Positions 1-8,283 of a DNA stretch of 64,000 nt are shown here, one piece after another. Position 1 is the stretch's first letter. Every line of letters starts with the position of its first letter. This DNA is from Nonomuraea cavernae. Lineage in GTDB: Bacteria > Actinomycetota > Actinomycetes > Streptosporangiales > Streptosporangiaceae. Under the pieces are notes generated by a model. It saw only the letters and a list, made by a program, of their open reading frames with translations. It did no database searches and was not told the DNA's origin. The position numbers and the translations under genes were made by a program. The stretch lies in contig NZ_BMNH01000009.1 in NCBI RefSeq assembly GCF_014646355.1, forward strand, positions 176,432-240,431. The letters run 5' to 3'.

Positions 1-1
1 T

Positions 2-1096
2 CCGACGTCGCCTGACACGCCGACAACGCTTCCGACGTCACCCGACGTGCCGACGCCGGTCCCGACGACGCCGATCGCGCCACCCGCCGCCGCGTCGGTG
101 GCGGAGCCCGCCGCCGCCGAGGGGCAGACCACGCCTGCCGCGTCAGAGACGACCATCGCCGCCAAGGACACGACCGCCACCCCGACAGCCACCGAGCGCA
201 CCGAAGCACCGGCGGCACCGGCGGCGACCACGCCGTCCGCCGAGGCGCCCCGCGCGACAGAAGGCACCACAGGCACGGCGCAGCCCACCGGCGGCGAGCG
301 CGTCGCCGAGGCCACACCGGCCGCGGCAGGGACCACCGCCCCGGCCGCACCTGCGACGACGGAAGCGGCCACACCGGCGGCGGAAACACCCGTCACCACG
401 GGATCCGCAGCGACACCCGCTCCGGCCGAACCCGTTACGCCGACCCCCGAAGCACCCACCACCACGGAAACCGCCACACCGGCCGCAGAGGCACCTGCCA
501 CGGCGGAGCCCACCACCCCGGCCACCGAAGCACCTTCCGTGACGGAGCCCACCACCCCGGCCGCAGCGGCGCTCGGGGCGGCGGAAACCGCCACACCGGC
601 CGCAGAGGCACCTGCCACGGCGCAGCCCACCACCCCGGCCACCGAAGCACCTTCCGTGACGGAGCCCACCACCCCGGCCGCAGCGGCACCTGCCACGGAG
701 GACGCCGCTCCGGCGGCGCAGGCACCCGCCACGCCGGCCGCCGAGGTGTCCGAGGCGGCGCAGAGCCCGGCACCGGCCGCCGAGCCGGAGGCGGAGCCTC
801 AGGCGGCGGCCCAGGAGCCAGCGCAGTCGCCTCCGGTCGCCAAGCCCGTTCCCAAGCCGCCGGCGCCGCGGCCCAAGCCGGCCCCCGGACGCGAGTCCAA
901 GGCGGCCGTGCCCGCAGCGCGGCCGGGCAAGGACGACACGACCAAGGAAGGCACGGCCGCGGAGGAGCCCGCGGTGCCGGTGCCGTCTCCCCCTCCGGCT
1001 CCCGCGGCCCGCCCGGCACGCAAGGGGTCGCGGGGACGCCGCGCCTCGGTGCCGACGTGGGACGAGATCATGTTCGGCGCCCGCCGCCCGGACTGA
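2..1096 (+). CDS. sepH: C-terminal part of SepH-like cell-division protein (5' end outside window)
   Basis: The reading frame is open to the left edge, so this is a 3' fragment of about 364 codons. Almost all of it is low-complexity Ala/Pro/Thr/Glu sequence. It becomes basic and Pro-rich near residue 270 and ends in a short ordered tail, RASVPTWDEIMFGARRPD. Actinobacterial SepH (DUF3071) has an N-terminal HTH-like domain, a long disordered linker and a short conserved C-terminal motif of this kind, and it regulates FtsZ dynamics. The DUF3071 domain would lie upstream, so the call rests on the tail and the linker style. The linker holds a 39-residue duplication. An unrelated disordered protein with a similar tail is possible. 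Confidence 0.62.
   Translation, partial: PTSPDTPTTLPTSPDVPTPVPTTPIAPPAAASVAEPAAAEGQTTPAASETTIAAKDTTATPTATERTEAPAAPAATTPSAEAPRATEGTTGTAQPTGGERVAEATPAAAGTTAPAAPATTEAATPAAETPVTTGSAATPAPAEPVTPTPEAPTTTETATPAAEAPATAEPTTPATEAPSVTEPTTPAAAALGAAETATPAAEAPATAQPTTPATEAPSVTEPTTPAAAAPATEDAAPAAQAPATPAAEVSEAAQSPAPAAEPEAEPQAAAQEPAQSPPVAKPVPKPPAPRPKPAPGRESKAAVPAARPGKDDTTKEGTAAEEPAVPVPSPPPAPAARPARKGSRGRRASVPTWDEIMFGARRPD
465..698 (+). repeat. Two tandem 117-bp coding repeats in the linker
   Basis: Positions 465-581 and 582-698 are two nearly identical 117-bp units. They encode two copies of a 39-residue Ala/Pro/Thr/Glu block (ETATPAAEAPAT and onwards), differing at a few codons such as E to Q. The unit length is a multiple of three, so copy number can change without a frameshift. 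This looks like a recent in-frame duplication inside a disordered linker. Confidence 0.9.
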
Positions 1097-1136
1097 CCCC
1101 TGCGGATCGCCCGCCTCGAACCCGGCTCGTCGCGGG

Positions 1137-1192
1137 CGTGGCCGACATCCCGCAGGTGGTCGCCCGTGGCCGACATCCCACACGTGCTCGCC
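1137..1192. repeat. Pair of 28-bp imperfect direct repeats in a convergent intergenic gap
   Basis: The gap 1097-1271 separates two convergent genes. Positions 1137-1164 and 1165-1192 are adjacent 28-bp copies that share CGTGGCCGACATCCC and a GTCGCC/CTCGCC end. No ORF or strong terminator hairpin is apparent in the gap. Confidence 0.75.
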
Positions 1193-1271
1193 GGTGCCCC
1201 GGCATCGACGAGGTCCGGTGCCCCGCGTCGGCGAGGCGATGACCGGCCCGTTCACGATCGGGTGACGGCGA

Positions 1272-2915
1272 CTACGGGGCGTTGGAGCCCTCAAGGAAGG
1301 GAGCCAGCCAGTCGGGGGTGACCTCGACGGGGAAGTCCACGGCCTGCGCGGGCGAGACGTCGTACGCGGAGTAACCGCCCTTGCCCGCGCCCACGCCGGC
1401 GATGAGCGTGAAGACGCCGGCCCGGCGCTGGAACCAGGTCTGCCTGACGCGCCAGCCGACCACGGCGCGTCGTTCGACCACGGCCTGCACCCGTCGCAGG
1501 GAGCCTGAGCGGACCGAGAGACGGTGGCCGTCGAAGCCGTGCCCCAGCGAGCGGTAGCGGTCGAGGCCGAGCGGGACGCCGAGGCCCGCCAGGATCAGGG
1601 CGAGCACCAGGAGGACCCACCAGAACAGGCTCCCGGTGAGCAGCGCGGCCAGGCCGGTGACGGCGGTGAGCGCGAGCCACGGGAACACGGCGCGGAAGAG
1701 GCGCCGGTTGCGGGCCACCGGGGGATGCGGGCGCAGGGTCGCCTGGTAGGGACCGATGGCGTCCGCGACCACCTGGAAGGCGACGGCGCGCGGCACGTCC
1801 GGCAGGAGCTGGCCCCGTGTGGACGAGTCGCCGAGGCCGGTCACGATGGCCCAGGCACGGGCGACCCCGGCCCACCGTTCGACGAGTCCGTCGACGATCT
1901 CGTAGCCGCGCACCCGTCTGCGCTCCAGCGAGACACTGCGCCGGTTGATCAGCCCTCGCTCGGCCACCAGGTAGCCGTCACGCCGCTTGAGCCGGAAGTC
2001 CCAGTTGAACACCGCGTACATGAGACCGCCCACGAACGGCATGGCCGCCACGAGCAGCAGCACCGCCACCAGCAGCAGGTAGGGGCGGTCCCAGAGCCAC
2101 TGGCCGACCGTCCAGGCGGTGTCCCTGCCGAAGCCGAGCTCGTTGCCCCACTGGAACGCCAGCCCGATGGCGCCGCCCACCAGGGCGAACGGGGTCAGCA
2201 GGTAGGCGCCGGACAGCGGGCCGTACAGGAGCCATCTGCGGGGCACGCCGATGACGGTGTGCTCGGCCGGCGCGGTGGGGCCTGCGGGCTCCTCGGTCCG
2301 CGGGCCCTGCTCCCGCGTCGCGTGGGCGCGGCGCAGCAGGACGACCTTGAGGCGTTCGGCCTCGTCCAGGGTGACGCCGTCGAGCTTGCCCTCCTCCTCG
2401 CCGCCGCTCGCCCCGGTGTCTATCTTGAGCACGGCCAGGCCCAGCAGGCGGTGCATGGGCGGGGTGGACACATCGACGCCGCGTACGCGTTCCAGGGGGA
2501 TGGTGCGGACGGAGCGGCTGATGAGCGAGCGTTTGATCTCCAGCCGGTCGTGCACGATCTGGTAGCTGAACGTGACCCACCTGATGACGGCGAAGATCAC
2601 GGTGCCGAACAGGCCGAGCGCGGCGAAGCCGTACGAGGTGCCGGAGAAGCCCCCGGCGAGCAGCAGCCCGACGAACGGGAGCAGCAGCGACGGCAGCATC
2701 CGAACCGGGTCGATGAGCAGCACCCTCGGGCTCAGCCGCAGCGGCAACCCCGCCAGGCCCGGAACGGGACCGTCATCACCCGGGTCCGGAACGTGCGGCC
2801 CTCCCGGCGCCGTGGGGCCCTGCGGCCCCTGTGGCGGGCCGTGCCAGGCGGGCGGGGGCCGGTGCGCCGGGTCGTGAGGCGGCGGTGGGGTGGGAGGCTG
2901 GGAGGGACCGGTCAC
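1272..2915 (-). CDS. YdbT-like membrane protein with bPH2 (PH-like) domains
   Basis: The 547-aa protein starts at a GTG (2915) that overlaps the upstream gene's stop as GTGA. Residues 1-55 are Pro/His-rich. Hydrophobic pairs are then interleaved with three bPH2-like (DUF304) units: one near the segment with RLEIKRSLISRSVRTIPLER, one near GYLVAERGLINRRSVSLERR, and a C-terminal one near GHRLSVRSGSLRRVQAVVER. Three PH units on paired membrane helices is the YdbT architecture. In Bacillus the ydbST pair is a SigW-controlled envelope-stress or antimicrobial-resistance locus, but the biochemical role is unknown. Translational coupling to the YdbS-like gene suggests a membrane complex. Confidence 0.8.
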   Translation of the reverse strand: MTGPSQPPTPPPPHDPAHRPPPAWHGPPQGPQGPTAPGGPHVPDPGDDGPVPGLAGLPLRLSPRVLLIDPVRMLPSLLLPFVGLLLAGGFSGTSYGFAALGLFGTVIFAVIRWVTFSYQIVHDRLEIKRSLISRSVRTIPLERVRGVDVSTPPMHRLLGLAVLKIDTGASGGEEEGKLDGVTLDEAERLKVVLLRRAHATREQGPRTEEPAGPTAPAEHTVIGVPRRWLLYGPLSGAYLLTPFALVGGAIGLAFQWGNELGFGRDTAWTVGQWLWDRPYLLLVAVLLLVAAMPFVGGLMYAVFNWDFRLKRRDGYLVAERGLINRRSVSLERRRVRGYEIVDGLVERWAGVARAWAIVTGLGDSSTRGQLLPDVPRAVAFQVVADAIGPYQATLRPHPPVARNRRLFRAVFPWLALTAVTGLAALLTGSLFWWVLLVLALILAGLGVPLGLDRYRSLGHGFDGHRLSVRSGSLRRVQAVVERRAVVGWRVRQTWFQRRAGVFTLIAGVGAGKGGYSAYDVSPAQAVDFPVEVTPDWLAPFLEGSNAP

Positions 2916-3433
2916 GTGGCGTCGTCCCGCAGTGCTTCGGCGCGGTGCGCGAGCTGCTCGGCCAGCCCCGCCGCGACCACGTAGTCGAGCCCGTTGATGG
3001 TCGAGGAGCCCGCGTGGGACGCGGTGCGGATCTCCAGGGTCGCCAGCCCGAGCATCCGCTCCATCCAGCCCTGCGCCTTGTCGACGGTCTGGATGCGGCT
3101 CACCGGCACGAACACCCATTCCCTGGTCAGAAACCCCGACCGGGCGTAGACGACGTCACCGGACAGCTCCCACCGATGTACGGCATAGCGCACGAACGGC
3201 TCCGCCACCAGGAACGGGGTCGTCAGCACCGCCACCGCCAGGGGCAGCAGCCACCAGCGGCCCTCGAGCCAGTCGGGCACCCAGTCCCAGCCGCTGCCGC
3301 TGACCCATCCCCCGGCCAGCACGGAACCACCGATCAGCAGCACGAAGGCGATCAGAGCCTCCAGCAGCCAGAGCCGCACGGCCTTGGGCGAGACGCGGTG
3401 CGCCGGGTCGCGCAGTGGACCATTTGACGTCAC
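2912..3433 (-). CDS. YdbS-like PH-domain membrane protein
   Basis: The protein has 173 aa. Two hydrophobic segments (about 19-42 and 58-80) precede one bPH2/DUF304 domain (about 82-170) with the typical run from YAVHRWELSGDVVYARSGFL to VPVSRIQTVD. It is the first gene of a two-gene minus operon, and its TGA overlaps the GTG of the YdbT-like gene by 4 bp. The arrangement of a small one-domain protein followed by a large three-domain protein is conserved for ydbS/ydbT. It is probably cytoplasmic-membrane anchored, and no enzymatic residues are visible. The promoter should lie in 3434-3583, shared with the divergent ABC exporter. Confidence 0.8.
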   Translation of the reverse strand: MTSNGPLRDPAHRVSPKAVRLWLLEALIAFVLLIGGSVLAGGWVSGSGWDWVPDWLEGRWWLLPLAVAVLTTPFLVAEPFVRYAVHRWELSGDVVYARSGFLTREWVFVPVSRIQTVDKAQGWMERMLGLATLEIRTASHAGSSTINGLDYVVAAGLAEQLAHRAEALRDDAT

Positions 3434-3583
3434 AAATCCCAGCCTATGGTGCCCGGCACGCAGGGGCGATCTCTCCCCGGCGCCACCGCGACTCCGAAGT
3501 CGCTCTCGGCGGCGCCGCCACGGCTCCGAAATTGTCGGTGCCGTCGTGGAGAGTGGGGGTCACTGATACGAAGGGACGACGGT

Positions 3584-4546
3584 ATGCGCTATGCGATTCA
3601 GGCCGAGGGCCTGGTGAAGCACTATGGCGAGACCAAGGCGCTCGACGGCGTCGACCTGGCCGTGCCACCCGGCAGGCTGCTGGGGGTGCTCGGGCCCAAT
3701 GGAGCCGGCAAGACCACAGCGGTGCGCATCTTGGCGACCTTGCTCAGCCCCGACGCGGGTAGCGCCTCGGTGCTCGGGTTCGACGTCTTACGCCAGGCTC
3801 ATCAGGTCCGATCACTGATCGGGCTCACCGGGCAGTACGCCGCGGTGGACGAAATGCTCACCGGGGTCGAAAACCTGGTGATGATCGGGCGCCTGCTTGG
3901 CCTGTCCAGGAGTGAGTCGCGGCAGCGGGCCAAGGCGCTGCTGGAGCGGTTCGACCTCGCCGACGCGGGCGGGCGCGCGACCAAGACCTACTCGGGCGGC
4001 ATGCGCCGGCGGCTCGACCTGGCGGCGAGCCTGGTCGGCAGGCCGCAAGTGCTGTTCCTCGACGAGCCGACCACCGGTCTCGACCCGCGCAGCCGCACCG
4101 AGCTGTGGGGCGTGGTCCGGGGGCTGATGGCCGACGGGGTGACGGTCCTGCTGACCACCCAATACCTGGAGGAGGCCGACCAACTGGCCGACGACATCGT
4201 GGTGTTCGACCACGGCAGGGTGATCGCGTCGGGCACGTCCGACGAGCTCAAGGCGACCACCGGCGCCCAGGTGCTGGAGGTGCGCCCGCTCGACGCGCAG
4301 CAGCTGGAGCTGGTGGCCAAGGTGGTCACCGACGTCATCGACGAGGAGCCCGAGCTGTCGGGCGGCAAGGTCACGGCCGCGGTCTACGACCCCGCGGTGG
4401 TGCCGGCCGTCGTCCGCCGCCTCGACGACCTCGGCGTCGTGGCCTCCGAGCTGACGCTGCGCAAGTCCAGCCTTGACGAGGTGTTCCTCAGCCTGACCGG
4501 GCACCGCGCCGAGGAGCCCGCCGACCAGGAGGAGGTTCTCGTATGA
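3584..4546 (+). CDS. Daunorubicin-resistance (DrrA) family ABC transporter ATPase
   Basis: I chose ATG 3584 because AAGGGA lies 7 nt upstream and it gives the usual DrrA N-terminus (MRYAIQAEGLVKHYG). The protein has 320 aa: Walker A GPNGAGKTT (37-45), Q-loop near 84, signature YSGGM (136-140), Walker B VLFLDE (156-161) and the DrrA C-terminal domain after about residue 220. It powers export by the permease encoded directly downstream, with ATGA coupling. Family members pump anthracyclines, other antibiotics or lipids; the substrate here cannot be read from sequence, and no biosynthetic genes are adjacent. Confidence 0.93.
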   Translation: MRYAIQAEGLVKHYGETKALDGVDLAVPPGRLLGVLGPNGAGKTTAVRILATLLSPDAGSASVLGFDVLRQAHQVRSLIGLTGQYAAVDEMLTGVENLVMIGRLLGLSRSESRQRAKALLERFDLADAGGRATKTYSGGMRRRLDLAASLVGRPQVLFLDEPTTGLDPRSRTELWGVVRGLMADGVTVLLTTQYLEEADQLADDIVVFDHGRVIASGTSDELKATTGAQVLEVRPLDAQQLELVAKVVTDVIDEEPELSGGKVTAAVYDPAVVPAVVRRLDDLGVVASELTLRKSSLDEVFLSLTGHRAEEPADQEEVLV

Positions 4547-5355
4547 CCGCCGTGACGACGCTCGTCCCGCCGTCGGCGGTGAGCAGACGGGTGGGGCTCG
4601 GAGCGACCATCCAGCAGACGTTCACGCTGGCGTGGCGGAGCCTGGTGCAGATCAAGCACAATCCGTGGGAGCTGCTCGACCTCAGCATCCAGCCGATCAT
4701 GTTCCTGCTGCTGTTCACCTACGTGTTCGGCGGCGCGATCTCCGGCTCGACGGGCGACTACCTGCAGTTCGCGCTGCCGGGCCTGCTGGTGCAGAACGCG
4801 CTGTTCTACACGCTGTCCACGGCGATCGGGCTCAACACCGACATCACCAAGGGCGTGTTCGACCGGTTGCGCAGCCTGCCGATCGCCCGCGTCGCGCCGC
4901 TGGCCGGGCGCATCATCGCCGACACGTTCAAGCAGGTGTGGGCGTTCGCGCTGCTGGTCGGGTTCGGCATGGTGCTCGGTTTCCGGGTGACGACCAGCGT
5001 GGCCGGCCTGGTCGGCGCGCTGGCCCTGCTCGTGGTGGTGGCGCTGGCCATGTCGTGGATGTCGGTGCTCATCGGGCTCAAGGCGTCCAACCCCGAGAAG
5101 GTGCAGATGATCGCCTTCTCGGCGATGATGCCGCTGACCTTCACCAGCAGCGCGCTGGTGCCGTCCGACACCTTCCCGGGTTGGCTGAAGGCCTGGTCCG
5201 ACGTCAACCCGGTGACCCATCTGGCCGACGCGATCCGCGGGTTGCTGATCGGCGGCGAGGTCGCCGATCCCGCGCTGGTGTCGCTGCTCTGGTCCGCGGG
5301 CTTCGTCCTGGTGTTCGCGCCGCTGGCCATCAGGGTCTTCCGCAAGCACGTCTGA
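4543..5355 (+). CDS. ABC-2 type permease (DrrB-like)
   Basis: The 270-aa integral membrane protein has an ABC-2 fold: a cytoplasmic N-terminal stretch, then about six hydrophobic segments (first near 45-70), with the DrrB-type block FDRLRSLPIARVAPLAGRI in the first cytoplasmic loop. Its ATG overlaps the stop of the ATPase gene (ATGA). One ATPase and one permease imply an A2B2 exporter. Transcription probably ends at the hairpins at 5450-5508 or 5574-5615. Confidence 0.92.
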   Translation: MTAVTTLVPPSAVSRRVGLGATIQQTFTLAWRSLVQIKHNPWELLDLSIQPIMFLLLFTYVFGGAISGSTGDYLQFALPGLLVQNALFYTLSTAIGLNTDITKGVFDRLRSLPIARVAPLAGRIIADTFKQVWAFALLVGFGMVLGFRVTTSVAGLVGALALLVVVALAMSWMSVLIGLKASNPEKVQMIAFSAMMPLTFTSSALVPSDTFPGWLKAWSDVNPVTHLADAIRGLLIGGEVADPALVSLLWSAGFVLVFAPLAIRVFRKHV

Positions 5356-5449
5356 CCACACCCCGGCCGCCCGGCCGGCCGGTGACCGCGCCGCACAGGG
5401 GCAGGCTCGGTCACAGCGCCGCGCGTCGTGAGAGCGGAGCCGATCGCGC

Positions 5450-5508
5450 CAGGTGCCGCCGGCCGCGGCCGGCGCCGCGCGAGGGCCGCGGCCCGGCGGG
5501 AGCACCTG
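5450..5508. terminator. Long imperfect stem-loop after the ABC exporter
   Basis: Left arm 5450-5470 pairs with right arm 5484-5508 over about 21 bp: an outer CAGGTG/CACCTG, then CCGCCGG/CCGGCGG, then CCGCGGCC/GGCCGCGG, with small bulges and a 13-nt loop. It begins 94 bp after the permease stop. There is no U-tract, as is common for high-GC actinobacterial terminators. Confidence 0.55.
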
Positions 5509-5573
5509 TGATCACCATGCCCACGCCGCCTGGCGGGCCGGGGCGGGCACGGCACTTCGTGCGGACGCGCAGC

Positions 5574-5615
5574 ACCGGCGGCCGTGCCCGAGGAGTCTCG
5601 GGTACGGCCGCCGGT
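5574..5615. terminator. 19-bp nearly perfect hairpin with 4-nt loop
   Basis: Positions 5574-5592 pair with 5597-5615 over 19 consecutive positions, with one G-T wobble (5586/5603). The loop is GAGT. It is the strongest hairpin near this operon and is followed by a duplicated 18-mer rather than a U-tract. It is probably a factor-independent terminator for the ABC operon, or bidirectional insulation. Confidence 0.65.
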
Positions 5616-5648
5616 CGCTGTCCGGATGCCGGTCGCTGTCCGGATGCC
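5613..5648. repeat. Tandem 18-bp duplication abutting the hairpin
   Basis: The 18-mer GGTCGCTGTCCGGATGCC occurs at 5613-5630 and again, exactly, at 5631-5648. The first copy overlaps the last bases of the 5574-5615 hairpin. The rest of the gap to 6027 contains no gene I would support. Confidence 0.9.
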
Positions 5649-6027
5649 GTCGGCCCGCGCTGGCCGGCCGGGGGCGCGCGGCGTCCAGGCGCCGTCGGGC
5701 AGATGGGCCACCTGGCGCACCCGCTTTCTCGGAGTCCGCCCCCGCCGGACCGGCGGACAGGTGACCACGCCATCGCCCCCTCGACCGCCCCGATGATCAC
5801 TGCGCCACGAAGCGGCAGGTCACAGCGACTAGGCGGCATTATGGGGCGATCTTCGCCAATCACCCATTTCGACAGCCCCTGCACGTCCGGAAGATGTGGG
5901 GGGTCACACTTGTGTCCAAGCTCACCCTGTCCATCCCCTGCCAGGTGTCCGATTTCGTATCGTTATCGACCACCGAGCCTCCCGAAACGGTCGGCGCACC
6001 GCCGATACACGCGTAGCATCATCCGGC

Positions 6028-6597
6028 ATGGGGCTGTGTAACACGGCTGGACGTGTGAGACGCATCGCTGTCATTGCGACAGGGGTGGCGATCATGCTCG
6101 CCTTGTCGGGCTGCGGCATCCTCATCGGCAAGTCAGAGGCCAAGGAGATCGCCGAGATCAACGTGTCGAGCCCGGACCTGCGCGACGGCGAGCCGCTGCC
6201 GCGCCGCTACACCTGCAACGGCACCCAGGGCAGCCCGCCGCTGCGCTGGTCCAGCGGACCGTTGCCCACGGCGAAGTCCGTCGCGATCGTGGTCGACTCC
6301 CTCTCACCGTCCGAGTCCAACGTGCACTGGGTGCTCTACAACATCCCGGCGACCACGACGGAGCTCGGGCCCGACGCGGCGGCCGACGTTCCGGACGGCT
6401 CCAGCCAGGCCAAGGTGACCAGCGGCAAGGCCGGTTACGAGCCCCCGTGCGACCCCAAAGGCAGCTACCGGTTCTCCGTCTACACGTTGAGCGACAAGGT
6501 CAAGGCCCAGGAGGGCGCCCCCCTCTCTGCGGTCTTGAAGGAGATCGCGGACCAGACCATCGCTCACGGCCGCCTCACGGCAATCCACACCGAGTGA
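6028..6597 (+). CDS. YbhB/YbcL (PEBP) family lipoprotein
   Basis: The 189-aa protein starts at ATG 6028; a GTG at 6055 is a possible shorter start. A basic stretch and hydrophobic segment lead to the lipobox LSGC with Cys29, so it should be a membrane lipoprotein. The mature part is a PEBP/YbhB domain: the core has SPDLRDGEPLPRRYTCNG, then SPPLRWS, the HWVLYNIP block and the GYEPPCDP ligand-loop motif, ending with an AHGRL segment. The family binds phosphate-like ligands and its physiological role in bacteria is unclear. TAGCAT at 6014-6019, 8 nt before the ATG, suggests a leaderless transcript. Confidence 0.87.
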   Translation: MGLCNTAGRVRRIAVIATGVAIMLALSGCGILIGKSEAKEIAEINVSSPDLRDGEPLPRRYTCNGTQGSPPLRWSSGPLPTAKSVAIVVDSLSPSESNVHWVLYNIPATTTELGPDAAADVPDGSSQAKVTSGKAGYEPPCDPKGSYRFSVYTLSDKVKAQEGAPLSAVLKEIADQTIAHGRLTAIHTE

Positions 6598-6780
6598 GAT
6601 CCCAAACACTACGGGTAGTAATCGTTACCAATTCTTCGCTTAGGGTGTGACAACACTCGTAGTGGTCCGACAGAATCAGATCCAATTGTTAGGTACTGGT
6701 GATCAAAGGGGGCAGATCGCGTCGATGGCCGCGCGATCTCACCGGTGCCACAGGGAGGCCATGGCTTTGAGGGTGGTGCA

Positions 6781-8214
6781 ATGATCGCGGTCGTCATCAG
6801 CTTGGTCGCTGTCGTGCTCCTCGTGCTCGTCGTCGTGGCACTGGGCATGCGTTCGATGAACCGACGGGAGAGTTCGCTCCCGCCGGAGCGGCTGAAGCAG
6901 ATGGCCGAGAAGGAGGAGATGACTCATGCTCGGTCGACTGACGAGTTCGCCGCTCACGAACCACGAATGAATAACTTCAGCCCCGACTTCAGCCCCATCG
7001 ACGAACCCAAGCCCAAACCGGTCCGCACCGGTCAGCGGGGCAAGCGTGGCGTCGACGAGTGGGGCAACCCGAGCTCCGACGACGAGGACGAGGAGTTCTG
7101 GGCCAACATCCGCAGCGACGCGACCGAGGGCGGCTTCGGCGCCGGGGGCACGGTCGCGGCACGCAAGGGCGCCTCACGTCCCGTCGAGCGTGAGCAGCCG
7201 GCCTCCGAGCACCCACGTCCCGCCGAGCGTGAGCGGCCCGCCCGGCGGCAGGCCGCCGCCGCGGCGGTCGACCCGCACGCGGCGACCGTCCAGGCGCCCC
7301 TCCCCCAGCGGCCCGTCCCCGCGGCCGCCTCGGCCGGGCTGGCCGACCTGGTGGAGCCCGTGCAGCGGCCCGCCGTCGCGGCCTCCGAGCTGGCCGACCA
7401 GCGCACGGTGACGTTCTCCGCGCCCCCGGCCGACGTGATGAGCATCCTGGGCGCGGGCGCCAAGCCCGTGCCCGCCCCGCACTCCGTCTCCCACGCGTCC
7501 GCCGGGTCGCCGTCCACGCCGAGCGGTTCGTTCCCCGCCACGGGGAACGGCGCCTCCAGCGGGTCGTTCCCGGCGGCCGGCGGCAGCGGCTCGCTGTCCA
7601 CACCGGCCGGCGGCATGTTCTCCCCCGCCAACACCGGCTCGTTCCCGGTCACGCCCGCGGCCCCCATCCACGGCGCGCCGACCAGTGACCCGTTCCCCGC
7701 CTACAACGGCGCGGGCGACCAGCTCAGCGCCGGCCCCGCCTGGCCGGCCCCGCCCGCCTCGACCACCTCGGGCTCCTGGTCGGCGACCGCCTCGCCCGAC
7801 ATCCTCGACGACCCCACCCCCGGCCCCAGCGGCTCCTGGCCCGCCTTCGAGCCCCAGCAGCCCGCCGCCGCCCCCTACCCGTCGTCCTACGAGGTGCGGT
7901 CCGGCTGGGCCGTGGCCGACGACTCCGAGGCGGTCACCGGGCCCTCCCCCGCCACCGGCACCCCGACCCGGCCCGCCAGGACGGTCTCGGCCTATGACGA
8001 CGTGCTGTCGGCACCGCCGCCCGCCCAGTCCATCGCGTACGAGACGGGCGACTTCACCACCTCCCAGGCCGCCTGGCCGGAGGGATCTCCGGCCAACGCC
8101 GGCTGGCCCAACCACAACGAGATGTACGGCGCGACGACCGAGGCGGGCCACGCCGCCCGGCACGGCAACGGCCAGCGGACACCCGAGCAAGATTTCCCCG
8201 ACTACTACCGCTGA
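6781..8214 (+). CDS. Single-pass membrane protein with long disordered Pro/Ser/Ala tail
   Basis: ATG 6781 has GAGGGTG about 5 nt upstream and gives an N-terminal membrane helix (residues 2-22, rich in V/L). The remaining 450 of 477 residues are cytoplasmic by charge. They comprise an acidic/basic segment (about 30-140, with a DDEDEEFW patch), then Pro/Ala/Ser/Gly-rich sequence with recurring SGSFPA- and SGSWPA-type motifs. No enzymatic domain is visible. It could be a scaffold or an actinobacterial envelope/division-associated protein, but I do not recognise it. Confidence 0.72.
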   Translation: MIAVVISLVAVVLLVLVVVALGMRSMNRRESSLPPERLKQMAEKEEMTHARSTDEFAAHEPRMNNFSPDFSPIDEPKPKPVRTGQRGKRGVDEWGNPSSDDEDEEFWANIRSDATEGGFGAGGTVAARKGASRPVEREQPASEHPRPAERERPARRQAAAAAVDPHAATVQAPLPQRPVPAAASAGLADLVEPVQRPAVAASELADQRTVTFSAPPADVMSILGAGAKPVPAPHSVSHASAGSPSTPSGSFPATGNGASSGSFPAAGGSGSLSTPAGGMFSPANTGSFPVTPAAPIHGAPTSDPFPAYNGAGDQLSAGPAWPAPPASTTSGSWSATASPDILDDPTPGPSGSWPAFEPQQPAAAPYPSSYEVRSGWAVADDSEAVTGPSPATGTPTRPARTVSAYDDVLSAPPPAQSIAYETGDFTTSQAAWPEGSPANAGWPNHNEMYGATTEAGHAARHGNGQRTPEQDFPDYYR

Positions 8215-8270
8215 CCCTTGATTGCGTAAAACCCGCGCGATGACCTCTTAAGGGTCGGCCCGTCGGGCGT

Positions 8271-8276
8271 TAGTGT
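8271..8276 (+). promoter_or_regulatory. Candidate -10 element for a leaderless SulP-CA transcript
   Basis: TAGTGT ends 7 nt before the ATG at 8284 and no Shine-Dalgarno is present. In actinobacteria this spacing often marks leaderless mRNAs. No clear -35 is visible. Confidence 0.4.
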
Positions 8277-8283
8277 TTGGCGC

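Noticed and set aside
143..1294. Long minus-strand frame opposite the sepH-like gene
   Set aside because: Pure Arg/Gly-rich shadow of an Ala/Pro/Thr-rich gene; no domain and no SD.
5411..5884. Possible 157-aa minus-strand gene after drrB
   Set aside because: It spans the two strong hairpins and the 18-bp duplication; no family features.
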